Assembly (NCBI GenBank): GCA_963971285.1
Contig: OZ020246.1
Coordinates: forward strand, 8,911,217-8,975,216
Reading direction: 5' to 3'
Source: Astropecten irregularis
Lineage: Eukaryota > Echinodermata > Asteroidea > Paxillosida > Astropectinidae
Length of the DNA: 64,000 bases
How positions within the stretch are numbered: position 1 is the stretch's first letter; every line of letters starts with the position of its first letter. The translations under genes and the position numbers were made by a program. Below, one piece after another: positions 22,691 through 33,243 of the stretch. The notes under the pieces were generated by a model. It was not told the origin of the DNA. It did no database searches and saw nothing but the letters and a program-made list of their open reading frames with translations.

Positions 22691-23420
22691 CCTTCACATA
22701 AATTGAGTGATGTAGACTCACTGCTCCCTTTTGTTGGCATCCCTCCTTTATCCACGCTTTGCAAACTTGGAAGTTGTGCGTGCTCTTTCCTTAGAGGCAC
22801 TTGTAAAAATGGTAGGATGACAGAGCTCTGGGCTTGTGTGAAAACTCTTTAATTATTGCCAGCAATATTGCAGATGTTTTTAATTAAAGTTTATAGTAGT
22901 TAACTGATTGTTGTCAAGTATTTTTATGAATTTTTTGACAGATGATAAGAATCTTTATTTAGTTGTTTAAAAAAATGTATGGTTTTATGTTAAAATGAGT
23001 ACTTTGATACCATAGTTAGTATATATTCATTGTAATGTTTGTAATGACCTGATGAAACCCCATAAAACACTCTGGAAAAATGTTCAACTTTTTTAAGTGC
23101 CTTACATTATTGATACTTTATTAAACCAAATCTTTTTGTTAGTTTTATATAACTGATGCAGAACTTTTTTATTTTTTATTTTGGGTTGTGTTACCTTCAA
23201 AGTAGTCAGGCTCAATGAAAATTGCAGTTTGCACTTTGCTCACAATTTTCCTGTTAAAAATAAACTATTATCTTAATTACATTGGTTTAAATTTGCCATT
23301 CTGTTATCATATATGAAGTTTTGAAACAATTCCAATAAAAATAAACTTTTTTTGCTGAAATTATTAGGAAATATGATGAATAAAAGATGTATGATGGTAC
23401 ATGTATTTAATAAAAGGTGT
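22691..23420. other. AT-rich tail after the 61-bp array
   Basis: No convincing gene. AATAAA-type hexamers occur near 23260, 23335 and 23410, so a plus-strand transcript crossing the arrays could end here, but nothing shows that such a transcript exists. Confidence 0.45.
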
Positions 23421-23424
23421 AATT

Positions 23425-24345
23425 ATACAACAGAGAGCGCCATTATGTTGGTACAGATTATAAGTAGATACTTTCTATTTTTGAGGATTTTAAAATCTTT
23501 GCTTTTGAAATTGATGTTGTAAGTAAATGATGAAGTTGGAAATAAAAATTGAATTTTGAAGGACCATTTAGTATTAAAACCATAAATTGGTTAAATATTT
23601 TAAAATAGCCTTTAGAAACTGTTAAAATCTTAACATTTATCAGAAGGCACTATGTATGAACATTTTTATGCATATTAACCAGATACTTGGTAATATTGCC
23701 TTTATGTAACACAGCCTTTTGAAAATCTTTACCTATTGAGAAATCACATGTTTCAAATGTAGATATTATTAAGTAATGTTCCCTTTTGAAACTGTTGTAA
23801 CCTCTGGTTGTTAATAAGTTTATAAGTTGTAGTTATGATTTATTGTATTTTAGTATGTACCTCTCGTTGGCGCTATGTATAAACTGTGTTGTGCTCATTA
23901 TTTAGAAGTTCTTTGTCTTTAAAAACTGTTTGAACCTCGGGGGGGGGGGTAGGTTTACACATATTTTATGCGAGATAAATTTATAAGTATGACAAATTTT
24001 TCATTCTTGTCTCTTGAGGGAGCTATGCATGAGAATTTGGGTAGACATTTTGTAACATTGCCGTGTAGAAATTGTTGAAATCTCAACCAATTGAGGGCAG
24101 TATTTATCAGCTTATCTGGGATCATTTAGATTTTGGTTATGGTACATCAGAATCTTTAAATTGTCACCTCTGGAGGGCGCTCTTCATGAATACTTCTTTG
24201 GGAATTGTACAGAGAAATGGTGTTTTAATCTAATATCTTGTGTTATAATTATAGAGGGCGCTATGCTATACGTACCTATATGTATACATATGTACCTATT
24301 TTTATTTACTTTAATTTACATTTAGAGGGCGCTATTTTTGTTTTT
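23425..24345. promoter_or_regulatory. Series of AGAGGGCGCT (CTCF-like) motifs
   Basis: Intact or decayed versions of AGAGGGCGCTATG occur about eight times: near 23430 (AGAGAGCGCCATTATG), 23645 (AGAAGGCACTATG), 23866 (TTGGCGCTATG), 24016 (GAGGGAGCTATG), 24092 (GAGGGCAGTAT), 24174 (GAGGGCGCTCTTC), 24254 (AGAGGGCGCTATGC) and 24326 (AGAGGGCGCTATTT). Spacing is irregular, 75-220 bases. The core fits the animal CTCF half-motif AGRKGGCR. In echinoderm-type genomes the same motif is also common in dispersed repeats, so a regulatory role is only a possibility. Confidence 0.4.
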
Positions 24346-24548
24346 ACGTTATTTGTTGGCTTCAAATTATGTAAATTTTGTATGTGTAAAATAAAACAAT
24401 GATGCATATTGAGAGGAAAATTTGCATATTGTATGCCTGGTTTTGCTTCATTACTGTTATTATAATGAGGTCAGGGTTCAGGAATAATTTTTTTTTTTAC
24501 ATTGCGCAATCTAACCTTTAAATATAAGTTCCGACGAAAATTTTCCGA

Positions 24549-24622
24549 AGAAGCTCGTAGCCCAGCGGTACAGCTCGCTGACCGCCAGGCCGGTGGCCTG
24601 GGATCAATTCCCGGGCCGGCGA
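24549..24622 (+). tRNA. tRNA-like sequence (SINE head or pseudogene)
   Basis: AGCTCGTAGCCCAGCGGTAC resembles an A-box region and GGATCAATTCCC a B box, with AGCTC pairing to GAGCT at the far end. A run of six T (ATTTTTT, about 24631-24637) follows, as for a Pol III terminator. The anticodon arm does not fold convincingly, so it is scored as a relic. Confidence 0.4.
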
Positions 24623-24677
24623 GAGCTCCGGGGATTTTTTACCTTAATGGTAAAGAAAAAATATATTAAAGTAAAAA

Positions 24678-24751
24678 AGAGCACCAGCAGGGGTTGAACC
24701 CAGAACCCTCCTGCATGGGGGCTCTATCCCTTTTCCTCTGAGCCATGGCAC
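24678..24751 (-). tRNA. tRNA-like sequence on the opposite strand (relic)
   Basis: Minus strand: ATGGCTCAGAGGAAAAGGGA as A box, GGTTCAACCCC as B box, and a weak acceptor pairing of GTGCCA with TGGTGC including wobbles. The likely anticodon loop would read GCA, with a poor stem. It faces the tRNA-like sequence at 24549; the two flank a small hairpin (TTTTTTACC TTAA TGGTAAAG). Confidence 0.4.
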
Positions 24752-24824
24752 TTTCTTGAAAATTTAACGGTTTTTCGTATATTTAAAGTTTAGGTTGTTT
24801 GTACTTAGAAATTTTCAGCCAAGC

Positions 24825-25560
24825 TGATCTGCAAGGGGTACCCCTTGCCATTTGGGCCAATTTTTGCCAGTTTTGAGGGCTGAGAGCTGGAGGTCTGAGG
24901 ACTTGGAGGACTGAGATTTGGAGACCTGGGGAGTTGGAAATCTGGAGTTGGGCCTCCAAGGGGTACCCCTTGCCATTTTGGCCAGTTTGAGAGCTGAGAG
25001 CTGGAGGTCTGAAGACTTGGAGGACTGAGAGCTGGTAGCCTGAGGAGTTGGAGGTCTGGCAGCTGGTCTGCAAGGGGTACCCCTTGCCAGTTTGGCCAGT
25101 TTGAGGTCTGAGAGCTGGAGGTCGGGGGGTCTTGGGGCTGAGAGTTGGAGGTCTGAGGACTTGGAGGACTGAGAGTTGGAGGCCTTGGTAGTTGGAGGTC
25201 TGGAGTTGGGGCTCCAAGGGGTACCCCTTGCCATTCTGGCCAGGGCTGAGAGCTGGACTGGGAGGTCTGAAGTCTTGGAGGTCTGGCGGTTGGCCTCCAA
25301 GGGGTACCCCCTTGAGATTCTGGCCAGCTGGATGTCTGTGGACTTGGAGGACTGAGAGCTGGAAGTCTGATGACTTGGATGGCTGAGAGCTGGAGGCCAG
25401 AGGAGTCGGAGGTCAAGACGTTGGTCTCCAAGGGGTACCCCTTGCCACTTCTGGCAAGTGCTGAGAGCTGGATGATTTGAGAGTTGGAGGGTCGAGAATT
25501 GGAGGTGTGGCAGTTGGAGACCTGGCAGTAGGGACCTGAAAACTTGGAGGCCTTCCAGTT
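24825..25560. repeat. Tandem array of 80-140-bp units, each with a KpnI-centred palindrome
   Basis: Purine-rich units of GAGAGCTGGAGGTCTGAGGA type each end in CAAGGGGTACCCCTTG. Perfect 16-bp palindromes stand at 24957-24972, 25215-25230 and 25429-25444, extended to 18 bp (GCAAGGGGTACCCCTTGC) at 24831-24848 and 25070-25087. A sixth near 25298 has one extra C. Minus-strand open frames of up to 284 codons in all three frames are P/S/Q-rich translations of the repeat and are unlikely to be real. Confidence 0.9.
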
Positions 25561-25634
25561 GGGATGTGGCATGTGCGAGTTGATAGTAGGAATGCAGTAG
25601 TGCTTGCGATATGTAGTAGTAGGCTTCATGAGGT

Positions 25635-25975
25635 ATATTAGCAAAGGGGTCTTGGGCATAAGGCTGTTGAAAGCTCTTCTTGTGGTGAAAATACTGTCAT
25701 GTTAACAATGCATATGCTATTTCAGGCCTTAGCAAAGGGGTCTTGCGGCAAGTTTGTTGGAGGCCTTCCTTGTTTTGAAAATGAATCCCGTTAACAATGC
25801 CAATTTGATGTAGGTTATTATGCCTTAGCAAAGGGGTCTTGGGCAACTTTGTTGGAAGGCCTTCCTTGGGGTGAAAATGGGCCATATTGGCTATTGGGTG
25901 ATTTATCAAAGGGGTTCTTGGGCAAATCTGTTGGAAGGCCTTCCATGGGGTGAAAATGAGTCACGTCAACAATGA
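25635..25975. repeat. Four-copy tandem repeat with GGAAGGCCTTCC palindrome
   Basis: Units of about 80-95 bases start TTAGCAAAGGGGTCTTGGGC and continue TTGTTGGAAGGCCTTCCTTG, GGGTGAAAATG. Starts are near 25638, 25728, 25825 and 25905. Three of the four carry GGAAGGCCTTCC or a one-base variant. It follows directly on the previous palindrome-bearing array. Confidence 0.85.
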
Positions 25976-26341
25976 AAGATTGAGACAAAACTATATTCAT
26001 TTCACGTGTAATGTACTGCAAAAAGAAATTTATTGTTAGCCAATCATAATAACAAATTATAATTATGAATATTAAATGAAATTATAATTAAATATGACAT
26101 TTTGTTTTTTGGTAATTATAGGCTTTTCCTGGTAACTTACTAATTTTAAAAGCATTTTTCAAATGCTCATGATTTTAGCAAGTACATGTAATTTTTGTGT
26201 CCGTGTGTAACTTATGCCCTCTCTTTTGCATGTTTTCAACTATAATTGACAAGTGCTATGAAATAATGGTTTGATTAACGCCCAAAGAATGAGATTAAAA
26301 AATTCCAATATACACAAAATACATTTGAATTAGGAAGAGTA

Positions 26342-26690
26342 ATGGTTTTTGTCAAAGAAATACAGATTCATGGGCAACAATATCAAGAACGATACAGTAA
26401 TTCTCATCTGTGAAAATTTCAGTCCAATATGGTGCCCACTTTTTGAGAAAACAATGAAAAACGGCCACAGTATTTCTTAAGTCTTTTCTCTTTTATTTTT
26501 GATCTTTTAAAAGATCAAAAGGATTTTAAGTCGTTGTTTTACTACTTTCTTGATAAATACACCATTTCAGGCGAAACATTTTTAACGGTATGTTTCTACC
26601 ATCACCATCTTCATACCCTGTAAGTTATAGGTAAAAATCTGTGAACATTTCTGTTTTGGTGTCTTACCAAAGTATGATAGTACCTTTAAT
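26342..26690 (+). mobile_element. TTAA-bounded MITE, copy at 26.3 kb
   Basis: A full-length relative of the family at 38631-38986, in the same orientation, with the central TTTTTGATCTTTTAAAAGATCAAAA hairpin split by divergence. The right end is ACCAAAGTATGATAGTACCT ending TTAA. The left terminal 15 bases are degraded. Confidence 0.85.
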
Positions 26691-27479
26691 AGGCCTAGCC
26701 TTCCAAAACAGGTACAATAAACCTTGATTTCATCAAGAGATAGTTACCTTGATTTCATCAAGAGATAGGTAATATACATTAATACACCTAAAAATTCGCA
26801 AAGATGGTTTACAAACAATATCTAAAATATACCTACATTTTAAAACTGACCCTAAAATTTGGAAAAAAACCCATGTTTTTGGTTCACAAAGAATTTGATA
26901 CGCATTGAACAGTCCTTTGGTTTTTAGCCCGAGATTGATTGTCCTATAAAGCAACAAATAAACAGTAATTACTGTAATTAAATCATTGTACTATAAACTC
27001 TGCCGAAATTTCTCTGCCTAATATACTCAAATTTTGCTTTGAAAACAAGCAAAAAGTTTTAACTGACAGTTTCCTGGTTGAGTTTTCATATTTTTCTTTA
27101 CATTTTACTGGTTAGTAATAATTATTACAATATATCTATTTTTAACTGGCGTGAGATCAAGGTAATAAGCACCCTTCAATTAAAAAATGAATGTATATAT
27201 TATACTGAATATACATTCAGGATGAATTAGTGAAGAATTTAACTATTCCATACAAATAAGTTACATTCATATACATTAGTTCTTACCATTTTCATAATGA
27301 TTTTACAGACATGACAATTATTTACCATTTCCATTTGCATTCTGTTCAGGCATTTGTCTTTTTCTTGTACAACTGAATAAAGTTTGGGACTTTGGTGTCC
27401 AAATGTAGAGAACACACAAATATGCGTTTTGCGTCTTTAGACGTCAACCATTCGAACAACAACTACTTTAATATTCAAA
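26691..27479. other. No gene seen; AT-rich DNA
   Basis: Only a short direct duplication is visible (ACCTTGATTTCATCAAGAGATAG at about 26721 and 26747). No assignable open frame. Confidence 0.5.
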
Positions 27480-27680
27480 TTAGGCTTGCCCTTCACCGAC
27501 GTGGATGGGGTCTGTATACTCGGAGCTTGTGAGAGCACGTGAACAAATCACGTGTTGGCTCAGGTGGGATTCGAACCCACAACCTCCTGCTTACTAGTGC
27601 AGGTGCCATACTGCTAGGCCACCGAGCTAGCTGGGGTCAGCAGGGTGAATCGAATCCAATATCATGGTGGGTACCGCAGT
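27480..27680 (-). mobile_element. tRNA(Thr)-like element with TTAGGCTTGCC terminus, truncated
   Basis: It begins TAGGCTTGCCCTTCACCGAC and matches the left two-thirds of the complete element at 36335-36579, including the tRNA-like core. The right inverted terminus is missing; sequence becomes unrelated near 27680. Confidence 0.75.
27557..27628 (-). tRNA. tRNA-Thr(AGT)-like sequence in a mobile element
   Basis: Minus strand: A box TGGCCTAGCAGTATGG, anticodon arm CCTGC-ACTAGTAA-GCAGG, T arm GTGGG-TTCGAAT-CCCAC, and an acceptor stem AGCTCGG/CTGAGCC with six of seven pairs. The anticodon loop has eight bases and no intron is evident. The same sequence recurs at 36400-36471 in the same element, which argues for a dispersed relic. 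Activity cannot be excluded. Confidence 0.5.
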
Positions 27681-28592
27681 AAATCATGAATATAAATGAT
27701 TTTAATACACACAACTACTTTATACTGTCTGGGCTGAGACATTCACCACACTACAGTAAGTTAATGTTTCAGCTACAAGGGTGTATGGCCATTGAACTTT
27801 TGACATCACCATAGCAATGATATCTCTCTACCGTCAATGGAAATTAGTTTTATGCATCAAAACCAAAATTTGTACCCTTAGAATCACAAATGCAGGCATG
27901 CCTGTAACCTGAACATAAAAATGTATGAGACATTCTCATTATCAGTGGATGTGAACAGTGTGCACATATTTCAAGTACTTTTGATCTGGTACACGTATCT
28001 CCAAATTTGGAATAGTAATACACAGCTCTCGTCAGGATTTAAATACTTAAAACACACGTTATCACATTAAGTGAAATCTGTCAGTTACCAATTACTTCAT
28101 ACCAAACATTTTGATATAAAGAAAGTGTTATGCAATTAAAACAGAATATGCTTCTTAGACAAAGCACTTTTTCCATGTCAAGTAAAAAGTCATAGGAAAG
28201 TATTGTATGCATCATTATGTAATTTTACATCTTCAAGATCTTGGTTTAAGGTCATGATAAGATATTAACGCCAATAACCCGTACTTACACACTTATTAAG
28301 ATCACCATTCTCATGGAATGAAATTGTCTACATTATGTTTATCTGATCTGTCTGCTTTTTCCAAATTCAATAATTGCTAGTTTCCCTTATATTAAGTTAA
28401 TTTAAACACTCATGTTCCAAAGGTTTTTACAGGGTGTATGATATGCACCAGTAATTAAATAATCAAATATAAAACAATAAATAAAATTCTATCATTAATT
28501 TACATGTACCATATCCTGTCATACTGTTAATTTGGTCTAGTAAATGTTGTAATAGTCAGTCAGTACTACACAAATATCACATGGTTTGAGGG
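27681..28592. other. No gene seen
   Basis: AT-rich sequence without an assignable frame, RNA gene or clear repeat. Confidence 0.5.
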
Positions 28593-28812
28593 TGACAGTC
28601 GATTCTAGCTCCTAAAGTGCTGCAAGTTGACAAACTATAGTTCCTGAGGGGAAGCCAAGGGAATTATTTTTTGTAACATTCCCTTCGGAGATTCTCCAGC
28701 CTACTCACTGGTCATCAGCTAATATATCCACTGGCACGTGATGGTGAATTGACCAATTGGGATTCAGCTATAGGTCATGTATATTTATGAGGTAAAGTAA
28801 TATCGACTGTCA
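28593..28812. mobile_element. MITE with TGACAGTCGAT termini
   Basis: TGACAGTCGAT at the left and ATCGACTGTCA at the right are exact inverted 11-mers, 220 bp apart end to end. No coding sequence inside and no clear target duplication. Confidence 0.6.
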
Positions 28813-29100
28813 AATGCCCAGTCTCTGCAGATCTGATGCTACAAGTCGTATATGGAAATCACGGAGGACCACCAGTTTCTGGCAGCAAACACAAGCAGCT
28901 GCAAGAGCTCCATGACCTTTACAAGCAATTTGTCCTGGATCACAAGTCCAAGGTACCTTGTCTACAGCAGGCTGATGAGGAGCCAAGTAAGGAGGGAAGG
29001 ACCCAAAGAGTTATCTATTATTATCTCATATGTCTGCTACAGCTATTTAGATCAGAATTGGCAGTTGGTGAGATAGGTGATCAGTTCTGGGTTGTCTATC
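28813..29100. other. Unassigned sequence with two overlapping short frames
   Basis: Plus-strand frames of 89 and 74 codons overlap from about 28836. Neither resembles a family I know, and neither has a convincing splice partner. It lies directly against a LINE fragment, so it may be part of that mobile element. Confidence 0.3.
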
Positions 29101-29103
29101 ACT

Positions 29104-29262
29104 GAGAGTGGGCACGGAGGTCCTGTCAAGTTGCATTCGTAGATGACATGGTCATGGGTTTGTGTTTTTTTGCATGGACAGAGGTCAGAGTCAGACATGC
29201 CCCATCTTTTGAGGTTTGCTGCAAAGCGTCCAACACCGGACCACAGTCAGTTCAGCTGCACC
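29104..29262 (-). pseudogene. Non-LTR retrotransposon ORF2 C-terminal fragment
   Basis: The minus strand translates as LN*LWSGVGRFAANLKRWGM then SDSDLCPCKKTQTHDHVIYE and CNL. The C.C(x8)H(x4)C arrangement after a LN.L..GVGR..ANL..WG segment is the usual C-terminal zinc-knuckle end of many LINE ORF2 proteins. At least one in-frame stop is present and the reverse transcriptase body is not recognisable, so it is a decayed 3' fragment. Confidence 0.65.
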
Positions 29263-30016
29263 CAAGGTTTTTTAAGGAGATCGCAGCCTGGAGGATGATG
29301 TGACCAGACTTGCAAGTGTGGCTGAAGCCTCTCAGGAACTTCTGGGTTAGAGGTGCCCTCTGTATCCGGGAGTGGGCAGAGAGGTTTCCGTGAGCGTAGC
29401 CTGCAAGGAGGTTCCTTCTCAAAGAGTTATCTCATGGAGGCAGTTATGCCTGATGCTCTGGGGAGAGAGCCTGAGATGGGATGGGAGAGTTGCAGGCTGA
29501 TGAAACAAGAGGTACACTGCATCAATGCTACTATTCCTTACTTTACAGAAAAAGAGAGGACACAAAAGAGCAGATATCAGAGGTCCAACTGAGCATGAAG
29601 CTCATTGCAGGGTCATAGGTACAGTGGCCTGTCCCAGCAGGTTCTTGCCACCACTCAACATTATTGGCTGGCAATCAGGATGGAAATGAACCTTACCAGT
29701 CTGCACAAATTGCAATGTACACACGGGAATCTTTCAGCAGATTTCCACATTTTTGATGAGTCAGGAGGACTTGGAATCTGAAGTCAATCAACAGCATCTC
29801 TGATTGATATTGCTCCCAGGCTGCCAAGTTTAATGCTCTGAGACAAACGTGTTCATCTGGCACCCATGTAAGAGACTGTTAGGGAACCTGGTCATCAAGA
29901 TAATACATGAAAGTACACAATAAGAACAGGTGTTTGGCATTCACCCCATACCTTGAAGGAGAACCAAAAGGTCGAGTCGAATGCCAAGATGACAAAGCTG
30001 TGATGAGGATGAAAAA
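29263..30016 (-). other. Probable degraded extension of the LINE fragment
   Basis: A minus-strand stretch ending near 29300 reads NPEVPERLQPHLQVWSHHPP into the LN.L segment, so the retroelement extends at least somewhat upstream. Beyond about 29450 I see no assignable protein, only short broken frames. Confidence 0.35.
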
Positions 30017-30170
30017 AACACCAGGGGTCAATTTCACCAAACTCATCATAACTCACTATCAATCGTAGGACTTATGATGCATTGCAGTCCTATGTAGGAT
30101 AGGCCCCCTATGATGGGTTATCCTTTGTAACTCGACTTACAAGCGATCATAGGGCTTCATGAAATCTACT
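30017..30170. mobile_element. MITE with GGTCAATTTCACCAAAC terminus
   Basis: It starts GGGTCAATTTCACCAAACTC, contains TAGGACTTATGATGCATTGC and GCCCTATGATGG-type repeats, and ends GGGCTTCATGAAATC, a rough inverse of the start. A half copy lies at 52676-52756. Family assignment is not possible by eye. Confidence 0.5.
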
Positions 30171-30726
30171 GCAGAGCTACTTGAGCATTGTATCTTATTA
30201 GAAGTCTTAGTACTGATGCCAAGTTCACAAAAATGAGAGAAACTATCTGAGGAGTGAGATATCATCTTGCCCATGCAGTAAAGCAAGTTAGGTGGCTATG
30301 TCCTGACCTCTACTTGGGATCAGTCTATCCCTGCTTGTCAGGAAGACATACACCTGCATGATATTGAATGGCTTGTTCCCTATGGTAGATCAACCCCTGT
30401 TAGACTTACTTCAGACTGCCTTCTGCCTGGCTAAAGCAACCCACGGCAGGGCTGGCCCTTGCCAGGGAAAAGAAAATGGCACATGGTTTTTTCATCAATT
30501 TCAGAACAAACGTTTGACACTCTACATTAAGGCAAGCTCAATGAGAATCTTTGTCCCTTTTGTATCCCAGAGAAGGAGGTGATAATCTTGGGAGGCTAGA
30601 GTAAGACGTGGACATTGTTGGTCAGCCAAGATGGGATTCAGGATATTTGAAATATTCTGGCCATAGTTCCGCAGGGGAACATAATAATTGATGCCTTTCT
30701 TGAAGAAGCTCAGACTAAACAACTAT
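30171..30726. other. No gene recognised
   Basis: Short broken frames on both strands without familiar motifs. Proximity to the MULE remnant makes degraded transposon sequence likely. Confidence 0.35.
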
Positions 30727-31436
30727 GTCAAGGAGAAAGATAAGTCAAATGCCAAGGGCCCCTGCTTTGTCTGACCATCCTGCTTGACGAAGGCATGGAT
30801 GGAAAGTAGCTGTGCAAAGGGACGCTTGACGACTTTGAAGGTACCGTCTGCGTAGCATCTCTTCGCCCGGGCCAGAAGATGCAGCATCTCGGGAGTGGCA
30901 AGAATGATGTGCCTCCTGTCAACCACACGAACATCCTGCTGCAGAAATCCATCTGGGATGTGGGCACCATCCAACTCAAAGTCCAGATCTGCCGGATCTT
31001 TCGGGCGGCACCTCTGTCTTGCTCGTTCTCTGCCCTCGCAAGGTTCTCCATCAGTGGCAGACCGAGAACAGGATTGGACAGCACCTGGTCCAGAAGGGCG
31101 TCTCTCACAATTTCTCCTGGCCGGCAGAAAAACGTCTTGCTTCACACAAGCCTTTATGGCATGGCTAACCACAGCGACATCTGCCGCACCAGTCAAGACA
31201 GGATGGAGATGCGGTTGCATTCATGTGAGAAACTGCTAGGACCACACTGAATGATGGATGCCCTGCAGCTCACGACCTAGTTCCGCAAGATGCACTGCCA
31301 GTACACATTGGATGAACCCCACCGGTTGACATTGTATGTGAAGCCCTCGGGATCCACTAGCTTGTCTTTCCCAAGGTGGGTCTTCATCAGCTGGTACTGG
31401 GCCTCACTGTCCATCGGTGCGGTAACATCGTGAACG
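30727..31436 (-). pseudogene. Decayed FLYWCH zinc finger / MULE transposase
   Basis: Reading on the minus strand, a FLYWCH-type finger comes first (VDPEGFTYNVNRW, SSNVYWQCILRN, stop, CRASI, then an H..H region). It is followed by a long linker and the start of a Mutator-like (MULE) transposase core: DGFLQQDVRVVDRRHIILAT, LLARAKRCYADGTFKVVKRP, FAQLLSIHAFVKQDGQTKQ. The DGTFK motif supplies the first catalytic aspartate of the DDE triad. The remaining catalytic region is absent past 30727. At least one stop (TAG in GGAACTAGGTC) and about three frame shifts interrupt it: MQPHLHPVLTGAADVAVV lies in one frame, MRDALLDQVLSNPVLGLP in another, and the core returns to the first. FLYWCH-MULE proteins are known mobile-element products in marine invertebrates. 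The locus is dead. Confidence 0.8.
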
Positions 31437-31730
31437 CTTCTCTCCGAAAGAGACTCCTCCTCTAGTGGTTACAATCTCTGCTTGGAGTAGAAGTACAGTA
31501 AGATGGAATTCCTTAATTGACATTTCACAGATCAGACATTGATCTGTAAGTGGCATTGATGATAATTCCCAATATGCTGATCATCAAGGAATGCAAACTA
31601 AATTACTTGTACTTGTCGCATCCTTTGCGCATACTGACTCGGCATCGCCAAGCTTCATTCCTTTGTCAACTCACATATCGTTAATCCGTTGAGGACTAAA
31701 AGCGATATGGACCATCATCTGGACAATGTC
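31437..31730. other. No gene seen
   Basis: Spacer between the MULE remnant and the GGGCGAAGTG block; nothing assignable. Confidence 0.45.
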
Positions 31731-31734
31731 ACAA

Positions 31735-32000
31735 TGGTGGTGTGAGGGCGAAGTGACGCGTGGGCGAAGTGGTGATTAGGAAGTTTTAGATTTTCATGAT
31801 GACTACATCGACTGATATGTGATTGCATCATGCCGAGTCTTTGCACATGCGTCAAGTCGTCACCAACGTTGTCTGAGTGAGTGGATGATGCACAAAGTAT
31901 AGTTTTGACATTCAACACGACAACCAATCTAAAGCTCCCTAATGTGCGAAGTGACGCTTGGGCGAAGTGGAAAGTGGGCGAAGTGACCGACACCCAGTGC
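31735..32000. repeat. Cluster of GGGCGAAGTG direct repeats
   Basis: The decamer GGGCGAAGTG or a one-base variant occurs about five times: near 31748, 31763, 31950 (TGCGAAGTG), 31970 and 31986. Two groups flank about 160 unrelated bases. The first group is followed by TTAGGAAGTTTTAG and the second preceded by CTAAAGCTCCCTAA, which are roughly inverse, so the whole may be a transposon with subterminal repeats. Confidence 0.5.
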
Positions 32001-32279
32001 CCAAAAGTGAGTGCCAGCTTTGCCAATGATATTGGTCTCCTCTTCAACAGAACAGACCAAGCATCAGACTTGCCTGCAGCTGTTTAACACCAGTATTGGC
32101 CATGTAGGGCAAGGACTCAATGCGGCATTTATCTCAGAGGAAAGTATCATCAAGGCCTGAGATGGAGCTACCTTCGTGGTAATTGAGGAGTTCAAAAGCC
32201 CAACAACACTCATAATACTGAGAACAAGATGAGAGTAAGAAGAGCTTTGGCATTGAATGCCTTTTAAGGCATGAAGCAA

Positions 32280-33060
32280 GTTTGGGAAGTTGTCTCATTG
32301 ATAATTTCAAGAGACACCTCTTTTGCAATCAGTTGAATTGTGCTCTTGTGTGGAGGGTACTCCAGCAGCCAAACTTGACATAGAACTAGATAGCTCTGTA
32401 TATCAGTTAGGGGACTGCAACTTGAGTATACAGATGGCACTACTCTGAAGGTTGTTGAGGAGTTCATATACCTCAGTGCCCTGAAAGCATCAACTGAGAG
32501 CAAGATGAGGAGAGCCCACCCCCCCAAGACAAGAGGACTCAAACACCCAATCTTGGACGAGTACTGGGTAGCTCTCTACATCAATTGGGTGATGACAACC
32601 CTAACATCCAGATGCCACTACTCTAGAGGTTGTTGAGGAGTTCATATACCTCACCAGTGCCCTGAAAGCATCAACTGAGCTGAGCGTGAGGGAAGATGTG
32701 ACATGGAGGAATATTCATGGCTCACGGTGAGTTCAGATTAGCTCACCATCATGGCCAGTGAAATCAAGACATGTCTGAACATGGATGAAATTTTGCATGG
32801 AGCAAAGATGTAGATGGAGGACTAGTTGGCACTGACAAACAAATGCTTTGGATGTCAATCTACAGAGGAATGCTACAGATTGTGGTAAGAGCTACTCATC
32901 AGTTTGGAGAATGCAGCTGAGAAGTAGACACTGTAGTCAAGCCAGTCGAAGCACTGACTGCTGTTGATGTACAAGATGTGCTACAGATGGCACTTTACAT
33001 CAATCTGGAGACTGTAACCTTGAGGTTATTGTTATTGATAACAGGAGAGGAAGATGGGGC
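32280..33060 (+). pseudogene. Possible degraded LINE reverse transcriptase C-terminal repeats
   Basis: The sequence DGTTLKVVEEFIYLS.ALKA followed by STESKMRRA appears at about 32430-32520, and a second version TTLEVVEEFIYLTSALKAST at about 32615-32690. An (x)V.EF.YLGS.. segment followed by a basic stretch is typical near the C-terminal end of LINE ORF2 reverse transcriptases. A third echo (CAGATGGCACTTTACATCAA) is near 32990. The frame is broken throughout. The repeated form suggests tandem duplication of a fragment. Confidence 0.35.
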
Positions 33061-33243
33061 TGGTTGACCACTGTGTGGTAATGTGTAACATTTGACAGAA
33101 TCAACTTAACCCTTCCCATACATGTAATAAATTCAGTCTACAATCTCTAATCACATTGAACAATTTTCATCAAGATATTTCAAGCAACTACATATATATA
33201 CATAGACATTGTTGACAGCAAAGATAGTATAGTGCCGATTGCG

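Noticed and set aside
18603..22852. 87-94-codon frames in the 61-bp array
   Set aside because: A 61-bp unit shifts frame each copy, so these frames only span short runs and repeat themselves by array duplication.
24783..25659. Three long overlapping minus-strand frames (up to 284 codons), P/S/Q-rich
   Set aside because: All three frames are open at once because the purine-rich repeat has few stops. No start context, splice sites or non-repeat sequence.
28836..29105. Two overlapping plus-strand frames (89 and 74 codons)
   Set aside because: No recognisable motif or splice context, and the sequence adjoins a LINE fragment.
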